Below are positions 1 to 8,300 of a DNA stretch of 40,358 nt, piece by piece. The notes under the pieces were generated by a model. That model was not told the origin of the DNA. It worked only from the letters and a program-made list of their open reading frames with translations, and did no database searches. The stretch covers positions 1 to 40,358 of the forward strand of contig JAAAOG010000038.1 of NCBI GenBank assembly GCA_009909005.1. The letters run 5' to 3'. The stretch comes from Alphaproteobacteria bacterium. Its GTDB lineage: Bacteria > Pseudomonadota > Alphaproteobacteria > DSM-16000 > Inquilinaceae. Position numbers and translations under genes: made by a program. Position 1 is the stretch's first letter, and every line of letters starts with the position of its first letter.

Positions 1-1
1 G

Positions 2-322
2 CCGGTCGCCCGGGTCAACGACCTGACCGACGAGGGGCCCTCGGTCGAGCGGGAACTGGCGCTGATCAAGGTGCGCGGCACCGGCGAGAAGCGTATAGAG
101 TCCCTGCGCATCGCCGACATTTTCCGGGCCCGCGTCGTCGACTCGACGCCGGTCAGCTTCACCTTCGAGGTGACCGGCAAGTCCGACAAGCTGAACGCCT
201 TTATCGGGCTGATGCGGCCGCTCGGCATGGTGGATGTCAGCCGCACCGGCGTGGTAGCCATCGCCCGCGGCGAAGGCGGCCTGCTCACCCCACCCGACGA
301 AGAGGCCGCCGCGGCGGAATAA
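2..322 (+). CDS. ilvH: Acetolactate synthase small (regulatory) subunit, C-terminal part
   Basis: This is the 3' end of a gene that begins before the window. The frame is open from base 2 to the TAA at 320-322. The visible 106 residues read as the C-terminal domain of the regulatory subunit of acetohydroxyacid synthase: an ERELALIKV strand, then IFRARVVD, then VTGKSDKLNAFIGLMRPLG and a VSRTGVVAIARG end. In the family this domain follows an N-terminal ACT domain. The subunit binds valine and stimulates the catalytic subunit IlvB/IlvI in branched-chain amino acid synthesis. The usual partner ilvC does not follow, because the next genes lie on the opposite strand. The acidic AAAAE tail is ordinary for the family. 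The missing N-terminus prevents a check of the valine site. Confidence 0.93.
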   Translation, partial: PVARVNDLTDEGPSVERELALIKVRGTGEKRIESLRIADIFRARVVDSTPVSFTFEVTGKSDKLNAFIGLMRPLGMVDVSRTGVVAIARGEGGLLTPPDEEAAAAE

Positions 323-327
323 GCCGG

Positions 328-915
328 TCAGGCCGGGCCGGTTTCGTCGATGTCGAGGCCCCGGTAAAGCTCGGCCAGCGGCAGGACGAAATCCAGGCTG
401 TCCAGGCGCAGCACGCCATCGAGGCCGGCCACCTGGTCAACGACCCACGTCCCGCCGCCTCCGCGCCGCTCGACCGTGACGGCGGCGCTGTCCTGCGCGA
501 CCAGGGCGATCTCCTGCACGCTGGGGATCGTCCGATAGGCAGGGACCTTGACCCTGCGGTCCTCCGCCTCCGTCCCCGGCGAGAGCACTTCGACAATCAG
601 GATCGGCTCGGGCGCAGCCGCATGATCCAGCCTCAATGGGGTGCATGAGACCGCAATATCCGCAACGAAGTAGTTCCGGTCCTGGTTCAGCGGAACGATC
701 CCCGCCTCGTTCAGCACTTCGCAGCGGCGCGCCCCATCGAGATGATTGCCGATCCGGCGTGTGAGCCTCGCGATCATGGCGCTGTGAAAGGCCTTGCCGG
801 GCGCCATCGCGACCGGCCGGCCATCGATCAGCTGATAGCGGCTCCCATCGCCCGGCTCCCACTCAAGGAACTCGGCGACCGTCATCGGCCGATCGAGAAC
901 CGCATTCACAGCCAT
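328..915 (-). CDS. Uma2 family protein (PD-(D/E)XK nuclease fold), array copy 1
   Basis: A protein of 195 aa of the Uma2/DUF820 family, a group with a restriction-endonuclease-like fold that is usually annotated as putative endonuclease; its biological role is not established. The expected core is visible: an N-terminal MTVAEFLEWE segment, RYQLIDG near residue 30, Asp86 in YFVADIAVS, Glu109 in IVEVLSP, and Asp119 and Lys123 in EDRRVKVPAY. These are the acidic residues and lysine expected of the active site, so the protein looks intact. It is the most downstream of four paralogues read leftward. Its ATG at 915 is preceded by a short spacer from the previous copy. It ends only 5 bases from the end of ilvH, tail to tail. 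It resembles copy 3 at both ends (EWEPGD, GLDIDE) but copy 4 in the middle (IGNHL). Confidence 0.88.
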   Translation of the reverse strand: MAVNAVLDRPMTVAEFLEWEPGDGSRYQLIDGRPVAMAPGKAFHSAMIARLTRRIGNHLDGARRCEVLNEAGIVPLNQDRNYFVADIAVSCTPLRLDHAAAPEPILIVEVLSPGTEAEDRRVKVPAYRTIPSVQEIALVAQDSAAVTVERRGGGGTWVVDQVAGLDGVLRLDSLDFVLPLAELYRGLDIDETGPA

Positions 916-940
916 GGCTGCCCCTCCCGCGGGTCATCCC

Positions 941-1525
941 TCAGTCCTGACCGGTCTCATCGATGTCGAGTTCGGCATAAATCTCGGCGAAAGGCAGATC
1001 GAAATCGAGGCTGTCGAGCCGCAGGACTCCGGTGATCCCGCTCACCTCTTCAGCAAGCCACCTCGTTTCCTCGATCCGGCGCAGGACCGAGGCGGCTGGA
1101 CGATGCGCGACCAGAACGATCTCGCGTACGCTCGGCACGGTCTGATAGGCGGGCAGTTTGACCCGGCGATCCTCCGCTTCGGTCCCCGGCGACAGCACTT
1201 CTACGATCAGGATCGGCGACGGCGTGGGAGAACGCCCCCGCTTGTGCGGCACGCAGGTGACGGCGATGTCCGCAACAAAGTAACTGCGATCCTGGTTCGG
1301 CGGAATGACCCCGGCCTCGTTGACGACACGACACCGGCCGCGGCGCTTGAGGTGTTGACGAATTTCCCCGCCGATGGCTTGGACAAGCGTGCCATGCGCA
1401 TCGCTCCCGGGCGCCATGGCGACGGGATGGCCGTCGATCAGCTGATAGCGGCGACCGTCCGGCTGCTGCCAGTCGAGAAATTCGGCGACCGTCATCGGTC
1501 GATCCAGAATCGCATTCACAGCCAT
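941..1525 (-). CDS. Uma2 family protein, array copy 2
   Basis: A protein of 194 aa, second in the array from the left. All the conserved Uma2 positions are present: RYQLIDG, the Asp of YFVADIAVT, the Glu of IVEVLSP, and the Asp and Lys of EDRRVKLPAY. It pairs with copy 4 in DWQ-PDGRRYQL near residue 20, in SDAHGTL, in CRVVNEAG and in CVPHKRGR. At residues 50-60 it carries GGEIRQHL, which matches copy 3 instead. The stop is 25 bases from the start of copy 1 and its own start is 26 bases from the stop of copy 3, so the four genes probably form one transcription unit read leftward. No toxin, methylase or other partner lies beside it. Substrate and role are unknown. Confidence 0.87.
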   Translation of the reverse strand: MAVNAILDRPMTVAEFLDWQQPDGRRYQLIDGHPVAMAPGSDAHGTLVQAIGGEIRQHLKRRGRCRVVNEAGVIPPNQDRSYFVADIAVTCVPHKRGRSPTPSPILIVEVLSPGTEAEDRRVKLPAYQTVPSVREIVLVAHRPAASVLRRIEETRWLAEEVSGITGVLRLDSLDFDLPFAEIYAELDIDETGQD

Positions 1526-1551
1526 GGCTGTCCCTCCCAGCCGGTAACGGC

Positions 1552-2139
1552 CTATATCCGATCGCTTTCGTCAATGTCGAGGCCCCGGTAAAGCTCCGCC
1601 AGGGGCACCGCGAAGTCCAGGCTGTCCAGGCGCAGCACGCCATCGAGGCCGGATACCGCGTCGACGAACCAGGCCGAGCCGGAACCGCGGCGCTCGATCG
1701 TCACAGCCGGACGATCCTGCGCAATCAGGGCGATTTCCCGCACGCTCGGGATCGCCCGATAGGCGGGGACCTTGACCCGGCGGTCCTCGACCTCGGTCCC
1801 CGGCGATAAAACTTCGACGATCAGGATCGGCTCGGGCGTTGCGATCTGACCCTGAGTGTGGGGTGCGCAGGATACGGCAATGTCGGCAACGAAGTAGTTA
1901 CGGTCCCGATCGGGCGGAATGATCCCTGCGTCGGTCTCAACGATGCAACGGGGATTTGATCGCAGATGCGCACGGATTTCGCCGCCAAGCGCGATAATCA
2001 GCGATCCGTGCGCCCGGCTCCCCGGCGCCATGGCGACCGGTCGGCCATCGATCAGCTGATAGCGGCGGTCGTCGCCCGGCTCCCATTCAAGGAACTCGGC
2101 GACCGTCATCGGCCGATCGAGAACGGCGTTCACCGCCAT
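1552..2139 (-). CDS. Uma2 family protein, array copy 3
   Basis: A protein of 195 aa and the closest relative of copy 1 over much of its length: EWEPGDDRRYQLIDGRPV at the N-terminus, PEPILIVEVLSPGTE in the core, VDAVSGLDGVLRLDSLDF and LYRGLDIDE at the end. The putative active-site residues (the Asp in ADIAVSC, the Glu in VEVLSP, the Asp and Lys in EDRRVKV) are present. The stretch GGEIRAHL is shared with copy 2 rather than copy 1. It also has a private stretch, CIVETDAGIIPPDRD, where copies 1, 2 and 4 have VNEAG or LNEAG followed by NQDR. The ATG at 2139 follows copy 4 after 26 bases. There is no sign of a frameshift or decay. Confidence 0.87.
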   Translation of the reverse strand: MAVNAVLDRPMTVAEFLEWEPGDDRRYQLIDGRPVAMAPGSRAHGSLIIALGGEIRAHLRSNPRCIVETDAGIIPPDRDRNYFVADIAVSCAPHTQGQIATPEPILIVEVLSPGTEVEDRRVKVPAYRAIPSVREIALIAQDRPAVTIERRGSGSAWFVDAVSGLDGVLRLDSLDFAVPLAELYRGLDIDESDRI

Positions 2140-2165
2140 GGCTGTTCCGCCCTCCCCGCAATCAC

Positions 2166-2753
2166 CTATGTCTCACGGACGTCGTCGATGTCGAGACCCG
2201 CATAGATCTCGGCAAAGGGCAGATCGCAGTCGAGGCTTTCAAGCCGCAAGAGGCCGTCCAGCCCGCTCACCTCTTCGGCCAGCCATATCGTATCGTCAAT
2301 TTGGCGCAGGATTGTCGCAGCCGGACGGTCCTGTGCGACCAGTACGATCTCCCGCACGCTTGGCATGCTGCGATAAGCGGGCACCTTGAGCTGGCGATCC
2401 TCGGCCTCGGTTCCGGGCGAAAGCACCTCGATGATCAGGATTGGAAGCGCGGTGTGGAGCCGCCCCCGCTTATGCGGCACACAGGTGACGGCGATGTCGG
2501 CAACAAAGTAACTGCGATCCTGGTTCGGCGGGACGATCCCCGCCTCGTTGACGACGCGACACCGTCCCTGGCCCTTCAGATGATTGCCGATCTCCCGCGT
2601 CAATGCGGAGACCAGCGTCCCATGCGCATCGCTTCCCGGCGCCATGGCGACCGGCCGGCCGTCAACCAGCTGATAGCGGCGGCCGTCGGGCGGCTGCCAG
2701 TCGAGAAATTCGGCGACCGTCATCGGTCGGTCGAGGACCGCATTCACCGACAT
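2166..2753 (-). CDS. Uma2 family protein, array copy 4 (promoter-proximal)
   Basis: A protein of 195 aa and the first gene of the leftward array. It begins MSVNAVLDRPMTVAEFLDW; the other three begin MAVNA. Core motifs are conserved: RYQLVDG, YFVADIAVT, LIIEVLSPGTE and EDRQLKVPAY, where the usual RRVK has become RQLK with the lysine kept. It pairs with copy 2 in PDGRRYQL, SDAHGTL, CRVVNEAG and CVPHKRGR, but has LTREIGNHL in the middle, like copy 1. The promoter of the array should lie in the short gap 2754-2816 before the M20 gene, unless transcription reads through from that gene, which runs in the same direction. Function beyond a nuclease-like fold is unknown. Confidence 0.87.
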   Translation of the reverse strand: MSVNAVLDRPMTVAEFLDWQPPDGRRYQLVDGRPVAMAPGSDAHGTLVSALTREIGNHLKGQGRCRVVNEAGIVPPNQDRSYFVADIAVTCVPHKRGRLHTALPILIIEVLSPGTEAEDRQLKVPAYRSMPSVREIVLVAQDRPAATILRQIDDTIWLAEEVSGLDGLLRLESLDCDLPFAEIYAGLDIDDVRET

Positions 2754-2816
2754 GGCCGTTCCTCCGGCTGAACACCCGCTTGGAGAGAATACGCCGGCAT
2801 GCGTATCATTGCAATT

Positions 2817-3992
2817 CTAGCCGGCAGCCAGCCTCCGTTCCACCAGGCGGGCGAAGAAGCTGGCGCCGATCGGCAGAATGGCGTCGTTGAAATCGTAATG
2901 CGGGCTGTGCACCGAGCAGGCCGAGGGGCCGCCGGCCTGCCCGACCCAGAGATAGGCGCCCGGCTTTTCCAGCAGCATGTAGGAGAAGTCTTCCGCCCCC
3001 ATCACCGGCGTCACCTCGCGGTCGACCTTGTCGGCCCCGACGATCTCCTCGGCAATATCCGCCGCCAGGGCGGTCTGGTCCGGATGGTTGGCGGTGACCG
3101 GATAGCCGCGGCGATAGCTGGCCCGGGCCTCCGCTCCCAGCGCGGCGGCGATCCCCGAGGCCACGCGCCCCACCTCATTTTCGAGAAAATCGCGGGTCGC
3201 TGCCTCGACGGTGCGCACCGTGCCGCGCAGCAGCGCCGTCTCCGGGATGACGTTGTAGGCGGTGCCGGCATGCACCTGGGTGACGCTGACCACCGCCGGA
3301 TCGAAAGGGTCGGCCCGCCGCGACACCAGGCTCTGCAGGGCGGTGATGATGTGGGCGGCGACCAGCACCGGGTCGATGGTCTTGTGCGGCATGGCGGCAT
3401 GCCCGCCGGTGCCGGTCACGGCGATCTCGAAGACGTCGGCCGCCGCCATGATCGGCCCGGCGCGCAGGCCGATGGTGCCTACCGGCAGGTCCGGCCAGTT
3501 GTGCAGGGCATAGACCTCGTCGCAGGGAAACCGGTCGAACAGCCCGGCCTCGATCATGTGCCGGGCCCCGGCCGCGCCCTCCTCGGCCGGCTGGAAGATG
3601 AAGTGCACGGTGCCGTCGAAATTGCGGGTCTCGGCCAGATAGCGGGCGGCGCCGAGCAGCATGGTGGTGTGGCCGTCATGCCCGCAGCCATGGAAGGCGC
3701 CGGGATTGCGTGAGGCCCAGGGCAGGTCGTTGGCCTCGTCCATGGGCAGCGCGTCCATGTCGGCACGCAGGCCGATGGTCCGTGCGCTTTCCCCGCGCGC
3801 CCCGCGCAGCACCCCGACGACGCCGGTCCTGGCGATGCCGGTGTGCACCTCGACCCCCCACTCCGCCAGCTTCTGCGCGACGATGCCGGCGGTGCGCTCC
3901 TCCTGGAAGGCGATTTCCGGATGGGCATGGAAGTCGCGGCGCCAGGCAGTCATCTCGTCGGCCAGGGCAGCAAGGGAATTGATCACCGGCAT
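2817..3992 (-). CDS. M20 family amidohydrolase (hippurate hydrolase / N-acyl amino acid amidohydrolase type)
   Basis: A protein of 391 aa, the normal length for the HipO/AmhX group of M20D metallopeptidases. These two-metal cytosolic enzymes cleave N-acyl or N-benzoyl amino acids. The metal site is visible: Cys103 and His105 in FHGCGHDGH, Glu137-Glu138 in QPAEEGA, His164 in ALHNW, and a late His in HSPHYDFND. RADMDALP near residue 78 is the family signature. The lid/dimerisation domain starts around residue 180, with GTGGHAAMPH. The ATG at 3992 gives a start just before the usual first helix. It runs in the same direction as the ribokinase upstream of it but is separated from it by 86 bases. 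The exact acyl substrate cannot be read from the sequence. Confidence 0.9.
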   Translation of the reverse strand: MPVINSLAALADEMTAWRRDFHAHPEIAFQEERTAGIVAQKLAEWGVEVHTGIARTGVVGVLRGARGESARTIGLRADMDALPMDEANDLPWASRNPGAFHGCGHDGHTTMLLGAARYLAETRNFDGTVHFIFQPAEEGAAGARHMIEAGLFDRFPCDEVYALHNWPDLPVGTIGLRAGPIMAAADVFEIAVTGTGGHAAMPHKTIDPVLVAAHIITALQSLVSRRADPFDPAVVSVTQVHAGTAYNVIPETALLRGTVRTVEAATRDFLENEVGRVASGIAAALGAEARASYRRGYPVTANHPDQTALAADIAEEIVGADKVDREVTPVMGAEDFSYMLLEKPGAYLWVGQAGGPSACSVHSPHYDFNDAILPIGASFFARLVERRLAAG

Positions 3993-4078
3993 CGCGCACT
4001 CCGTGCGAAGAGCAAAATCATTTCAAGTCGAGGAGACATGGGGGCGGGGCACCGGGCGGTCAAACCACCGTCGGCCCG

Positions 4079-5008
4079 TCAGAGCGGGAGCCGCTCGGGC
4101 GGCGCGAGATCGCCCATGTGCGCGTCGATCGCCGAGGCGTCGGGAATGCTTTCCTGCGCTCCCAGGGACTGGCAGGCGAGGCCGGCGGCGACACTGGCCC
4201 GGTGCAGCGCCTGCGGCAGCGTGTAGTCGGCATCGAGGGACGCAGCCAGCACCCCGGTAAAGGAATCGCCGGCGCCGGTGGTGTCGACCGGCTCGACCGG
4301 CAGGCTGCCGACCCGCCACAGTGTGTCGCGATGCGCGGCGATCGCCCCTTCGCGGCCGAGCGTCACCACGGCGGTGCGGCCATGCGGCCCGGCGAGATGC
4401 CGCGCCAGGTTCGGCGGGTCGTCGCCCGCATAGCCGAGATCGCGGGCCATCGGCCGTGCCTCGACGGCATTCACCACGAGCACGTCGACAAGGTCGAAGA
4501 CCGGCGGCGGCACGTCGTGCGCCGGGGCGACATTCAGCATGATGCGCGCCCCCACTTCGTGGGCGTGGCGGACCAGCGCCCAGCTCTCCTCGGCCGGCAC
4601 CTCCATCTGCAGCAGGACCGTCGCCGCCCCGAAGCCGAGGCACGATTCCGGCACCTGCGCGGCCGTCAGCCCGCGGTTGGCGCCGCCGGCGACGACGATG
4701 AAGTTCTCGCCGCGATCGTCGACGCAGATATAGGCCATGCCGCTCGGCCGGTCGGTCACCCGCACGCCTTCGGTGCGGATGCCCTCGACCCGCAACACCT
4801 CGGTCAGCTGCCTGCCGAAGGGATCGTCGCCGACGCAGCCGACCATCACCACCTCCGCCCCGGCCCGGGCGGCGGCGATCGCCTGGTTGCCGCCCTTGCC
4901 GCCGGTCTTGGTGACATAGTCGGTGCACAGCACGGTCTCGCCGGGCTTGGGCAGCACCGGCACCCGCACGACCAGGTCCATGTTGAGCGACCCGAACACC
5001 AGGATCAT
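4079..5008 (-). CDS. rbsK: Ribokinase (PfkB family sugar kinase)
   Basis: A protein of 309 aa, the usual ribokinase length. It starts MILVFGSLNMDLV at an ATG at 5008. An in-frame open stretch continues further upstream but overlaps the next gene and is not conserved. The substrate signature GGKGGNQA lies at residues 36-43, and the anion-hole and catalytic motif DTTGAGDSF at 242-250, with Asp248 as the expected base. Family knowledge: ribokinase phosphorylates D-ribose to ribose 5-phosphate with ATP and Mg2+. No ribose ABC transporter adjoins it. Ribose released from nucleosides is a plausible source, given the nucleoside importer further right, but that link is inference. Other PfkB kinases cannot be fully excluded. 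Confidence 0.88.
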   Translation of the reverse strand: MILVFGSLNMDLVVRVPVLPKPGETVLCTDYVTKTGGKGGNQAIAAARAGAEVVMVGCVGDDPFGRQLTEVLRVEGIRTEGVRVTDRPSGMAYICVDDRGENFIVVAGGANRGLTAAQVPESCLGFGAATVLLQMEVPAEESWALVRHAHEVGARIMLNVAPAHDVPPPVFDLVDVLVVNAVEARPMARDLGYAGDDPPNLARHLAGPHGRTAVVTLGREGAIAAHRDTLWRVGSLPVEPVDTTGAGDSFTGVLAASLDADYTLPQALHRASVAAGLACQSLGAQESIPDASAIDAHMGDLAPPERLPL

Positions 5009-5028
5009 GGCAGCCCCGCCTCGGCGGC

Positions 5029-5859
5029 TCAGTGGGACATCAAGACCGGCACGGTCATGTGCCGCAGGATGTGCCGGGTGGCGCCGCCCATCACCAGCTC
5101 CCGCAGGCGCGGCCGGCCATAGGCGCCCATGACGATCAGGTCGACGCCCAGATCGGTGGCGCGGCTGAGCAGCGCGTCGCCCGGCTCCATGTCCGACACC
5201 TGAATGTGCGCCGCCTCGACCTCGACATTGTGGCGGGCGAGATGCAGGGAGATATCGGCGCAGGGCTCGTCGCCCAGTTCCGGTCCCGGATTGATCGCCA
5301 GCACGGTGACATGGCTGGCGGCCTCCAGCAGCGGCATGGCGTCGGCGATCGCCCGGGCGCTCTCGCGGCTGCCATTCCAGGCGACCAGCACCCGCTCGTC
5401 GATGCGGTCGGGCTTGAAGGCATAGGGCACCATCAGCACCGGCCGGCCGCAGCCCATCACCAGGTCCTCGGGGTCGATGGCGCCCATGCGCTCCTGGTCC
5501 TCGGTATCGCGCTGGCCGGCGATCACCATATCGGCATAGCGCACCAGGATCTCGGCGGCGGTTTCGGCATCGCCATGCGCCACCCGCCATTCCGAGCGGT
5601 CGAAGCGGCCATAGCGCCGCACCGTCTCCTCGAAAATCTTGTGGGCCTTCTGCGCCAGTTCTTCCAGCATCCGGGTCTGCAGACGGCGCACCTCCGGCGG
5701 GAAGGCGGCCTGGACATAGGCCGGGATCTGCGGCGGCACCTTGACATATAGGCCGGTCAGATGGGCGTCATGCTTGTCGGCCAGCGCCGCGGCATAGCCG
5801 ATGCGCTTTTCGACCGCCTTGCTGTTGTCGACGACGACCAGCAGGTTCTTCAGCGCCAT
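5029..5859 (-). CDS. Tandem-domain universal stress protein (UspA family)
   Basis: A protein of 276 aa made of two Usp domains. The first starts at MALKNLLVVVDNS. The second starts near residue 150 with DERVLVAWNGS and ends in the ATP-binding pattern MGAYGRPRLRELVMGG followed by TVPVLMSH. That G-2x-G-9x-G(S/T)-like loop is present only in the second half, so the first domain probably does not bind ATP. The start at 5859 is chosen over a longer one at 5949 because a GAGGA sequence lies just before it and the extra residues are not Usp-like. Tandem Usp proteins in proteobacteria respond to stress and energy status; the specific role is unknown. The ribokinase follows after 20 bases on the same strand, so the two may be co-transcribed. 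Confidence 0.9.
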   Translation of the reverse strand: MALKNLLVVVDNSKAVEKRIGYAAALADKHDAHLTGLYVKVPPQIPAYVQAAFPPEVRRLQTRMLEELAQKAHKIFEETVRRYGRFDRSEWRVAHGDAETAAEILVRYADMVIAGQRDTEDQERMGAIDPEDLVMGCGRPVLMVPYAFKPDRIDERVLVAWNGSRESARAIADAMPLLEAASHVTVLAINPGPELGDEPCADISLHLARHNVEVEAAHIQVSDMEPGDALLSRATDLGVDLIVMGAYGRPRLRELVMGGATRHILRHMTVPVLMSH

Positions 5860-5970
5860 AGGGACATCCTCACTGCGGGGTTCTTGCGGGCCTTTCCACA
5901 GCAGAAGGCCATTTGCCGGCAAGTGTACGCCCGACCCCCACCCTTGCACCAGACACGATCGCCACTGCCG

Positions 5971-6654
<684 letters not shown>

Positions 6655-6779
6655 GGGGCCTCCCTCAGGCTATGAGTGCGACGATGGCCCGAGCCTAACA
6701 CGGCGCCGGGCGGGTGAGTGCCGGGGCATCCTGTCTGCCGCGCTTGACAGAACCCGGCAGCGGCAGGCCAGTGTCATCC

Positions 6780-7265
6780 ATGGACAGGCTGATCCGCGCT
6801 TTTCGGGCGACCCCGCTCCCCGGCCTGGTCTGGCGGGCCCGCCAGGGCTGGCTCGGGCTGGCCCGGCCCTTCCGGCTCGGCGTCCGCATCCTGGTCACCG
6901 ACGAGGCGGGGCGTGTGCTGCTGGTGCGGCACAGCTACCGGCCCGGCTGGCACTTTCCCGGCGGCGGCGTGAAGAGATGGGAGACGCTGGCCGACGCCGC
7001 GATCCGCGAGACGGCGGAAGAGGCCGGGGTGCGCATTCGCCGGCTCGACCGGCTGGTCGGCGTCTACGCCAATTTCGCCATCGGCTATTGCGACCATGTC
7101 GCGCTGTTCACCGCCAGCGATTGGCAGGCGGAGCCCGCCGAATCATTAGAAGTATCGGAAGCCCAGTTCTTTGAATCCGACAGGATACCGTCCGACGTGT
7201 CTCCGCCCACTCGCCGCCGCCTGGATGAGGTATTTGGCGGCGCAGCAGTCGCTCTGCATTGGTAA
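6780..7265 (+). CDS. Nudix hydrolase
   Basis: A protein of 161 aa with a perfect Nudix box: G-x5-E-x7-REUXEEXGU is met by GGVKRWE, TLADAAI and RETAEEAGV. The start MDRLIRAF at 6780 is preferred. A GTG at 6714 in the same frame would add 22 residues that look unlike the family. An N-terminal helix with several Trp and Arg residues precedes the beta-rich core, which begins at LGVRILVTDEAG. The family hydrolyses nucleoside diphosphates linked to another moiety; the specific substrate is unknown. The last 40 codons are less GC-rich than the rest, for instance around ESLEVSEAQFFESD. Confidence 0.9.
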   Translation: MDRLIRAFRATPLPGLVWRARQGWLGLARPFRLGVRILVTDEAGRVLLVRHSYRPGWHFPGGGVKRWETLADAAIRETAEEAGVRIRRLDRLVGVYANFAIGYCDHVALFTASDWQAEPAESLEVSEAQFFESDRIPSDVSPPTRRRLDEVFGGAAVALHW

Positions 7266-7391
7266 TATGCGAAGGTATAGGCTCTGAGCGGCTTAAGCTT
7301 CATTTAATGCGTCGACAGCATAGTATATCATGAGGTTTTCGGCATAGAGGGGCGGCGACGATCGGGTTTCCGGAACGTACCGGTCTCTGCC

Positions 7392-7943
7392 ATGCGCGCT
7401 TCCGACCCGTCGCGGAAAGGGTTGCTTTTGAAGATGGATGAATCGCCACGCTTGGCCATCGACTTTTGTTCGTCCCAGAGTGGAAGCGAGCAGGCTCCAT
7501 CCCTGTGTTCGGACCCGCCCGACTCACGCCTGCACTGGGATGAGAGCCTGGTCACGGGGCATGCGGGCATCGACAACGACCACAGATATCTCTATCATCT
7601 AGTCGATGATTACGAAAAAGCGATCGAGACGGAGCAGGGCAATGCCGTCGCCGGCCAGGTTCTCTGCGACCTCGCGACTTATGCCGCCGGACATTTCGAA
7701 CGCGAAGAGGCGTTGATGCGCCGCATCCGCTTTCCGGAGGCGGACGCACATCGGGCCGAACATGACCGCTTTCTCGCCTCGCTCGGCGAGCTCGTTACCG
7801 CCTATGAGATCGGTTCGCCCGGCGTGCCGGGGGACATCCTCGCTTTCGTACGGTGCTGGCTGACCGATCATCTGGTGGGCTGGGACCGCCGGCTGGTCGC
7901 CTTTCTCACGGCGCACCGCCAACAAGAGCGGCAGGCCGGTTAA
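7392..7943 (+). CDS. Bacteriohemerythrin
   Basis: A protein of 183 aa whose residues 48-175 form a hemerythrin four-helix bundle. All seven diiron ligands are present with the spacing of classical hemerythrins: His64 (IDNDH), His101 and Glu105 (HFEREE), His120 and His124 (HRAEH), His160 and Asp165 (TDHLVGWD). It should therefore bind O2 reversibly at a non-haem diiron centre, acting as an oxygen carrier or sensor. The first 45 residues are not part of the fold. Translation may instead start at the ATG at 7434, since neither start has a strong ribosome site. No fused signalling domain is present. The stop overlaps by 4 bases the stop of the convergent small gene on the other strand. Confidence 0.9.
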   Translation: MRASDPSRKGLLLKMDESPRLAIDFCSSQSGSEQAPSLCSDPPDSRLHWDESLVTGHAGIDNDHRYLYHLVDDYEKAIETEQGNAVAGQVLCDLATYAAGHFEREEALMRRIRFPEADAHRAEHDRFLASLGELVTAYEIGSPGVPGDILAFVRCWLTDHLVGWDRRLVAFLTAHRQQERQAG

Positions 7944-8224
7944 CGGCGCGTGGAAATCCCGCCGATCATGCCGCCGAGACTGTCGAGGTTCTGATAGTTG
8001 AGCGGGCGGAGATTCGTGATGCCGTCGCCGCCACCCTGGGCCTTGGGAACGATCCGGTCGATCGCCCAGCCATAGGCCGAATCCGCCCGCCCGAAATCGC
8101 CATAGCGGATCGGCGTGTTGAAGGCATCGCGCCGCATATCGGCCGGATCATTGCCGGGCAGCGGCATGGCGTTGCCCCACACCACCTGCTTCAGGCTTTC
8201 CGGCGGATCGTCGAAGTCGCTCAT
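7940..8224 (-). CDS. Small protein with a degenerate HNH-like motif
   Basis: A protein of 94 aa. Its second half, YGWAIDRIVPKAQGGGD followed by NLRPLNYQN, matches the pattern of HNH endonucleases, which normally read DHI-P-GG-N-L-N. The catalytic His of the DHI motif is Arg here (AIDRIVP), so nuclease activity is doubtful. The first half (MSDFDDPPESL, then VVWGNAMPLPGNDP and DAFNTPIRYGDFG) is Pro- and Asp-rich without a recognised domain. The ATG at 8224 is preferred over a TTG at 8254 because the latter lacks a ribosome site. preT lies 76 bases upstream on the same strand. Function unknown. Confidence 0.62.
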   Translation of the reverse strand: MSDFDDPPESLKQVVWGNAMPLPGNDPADMRRDAFNTPIRYGDFGRADSAYGWAIDRIVPKAQGGGDGITNLRPLNYQNLDSLGGMIGGISTRR

Positions 8225-8300
8225 GGCATGCCTTGCGCGGAGGGTGATCCGCAACCTTCCCGGAAAAGGCGTGGATCGAGGTCACCGTTATCGTTATGCC

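Noticed and set aside
5009-5590. N-terminal extension of the ribokinase
   Set aside because: Continues in frame through the stress-protein gene but has no PfkB homology; the start at 5008 gives the standard N-terminus.
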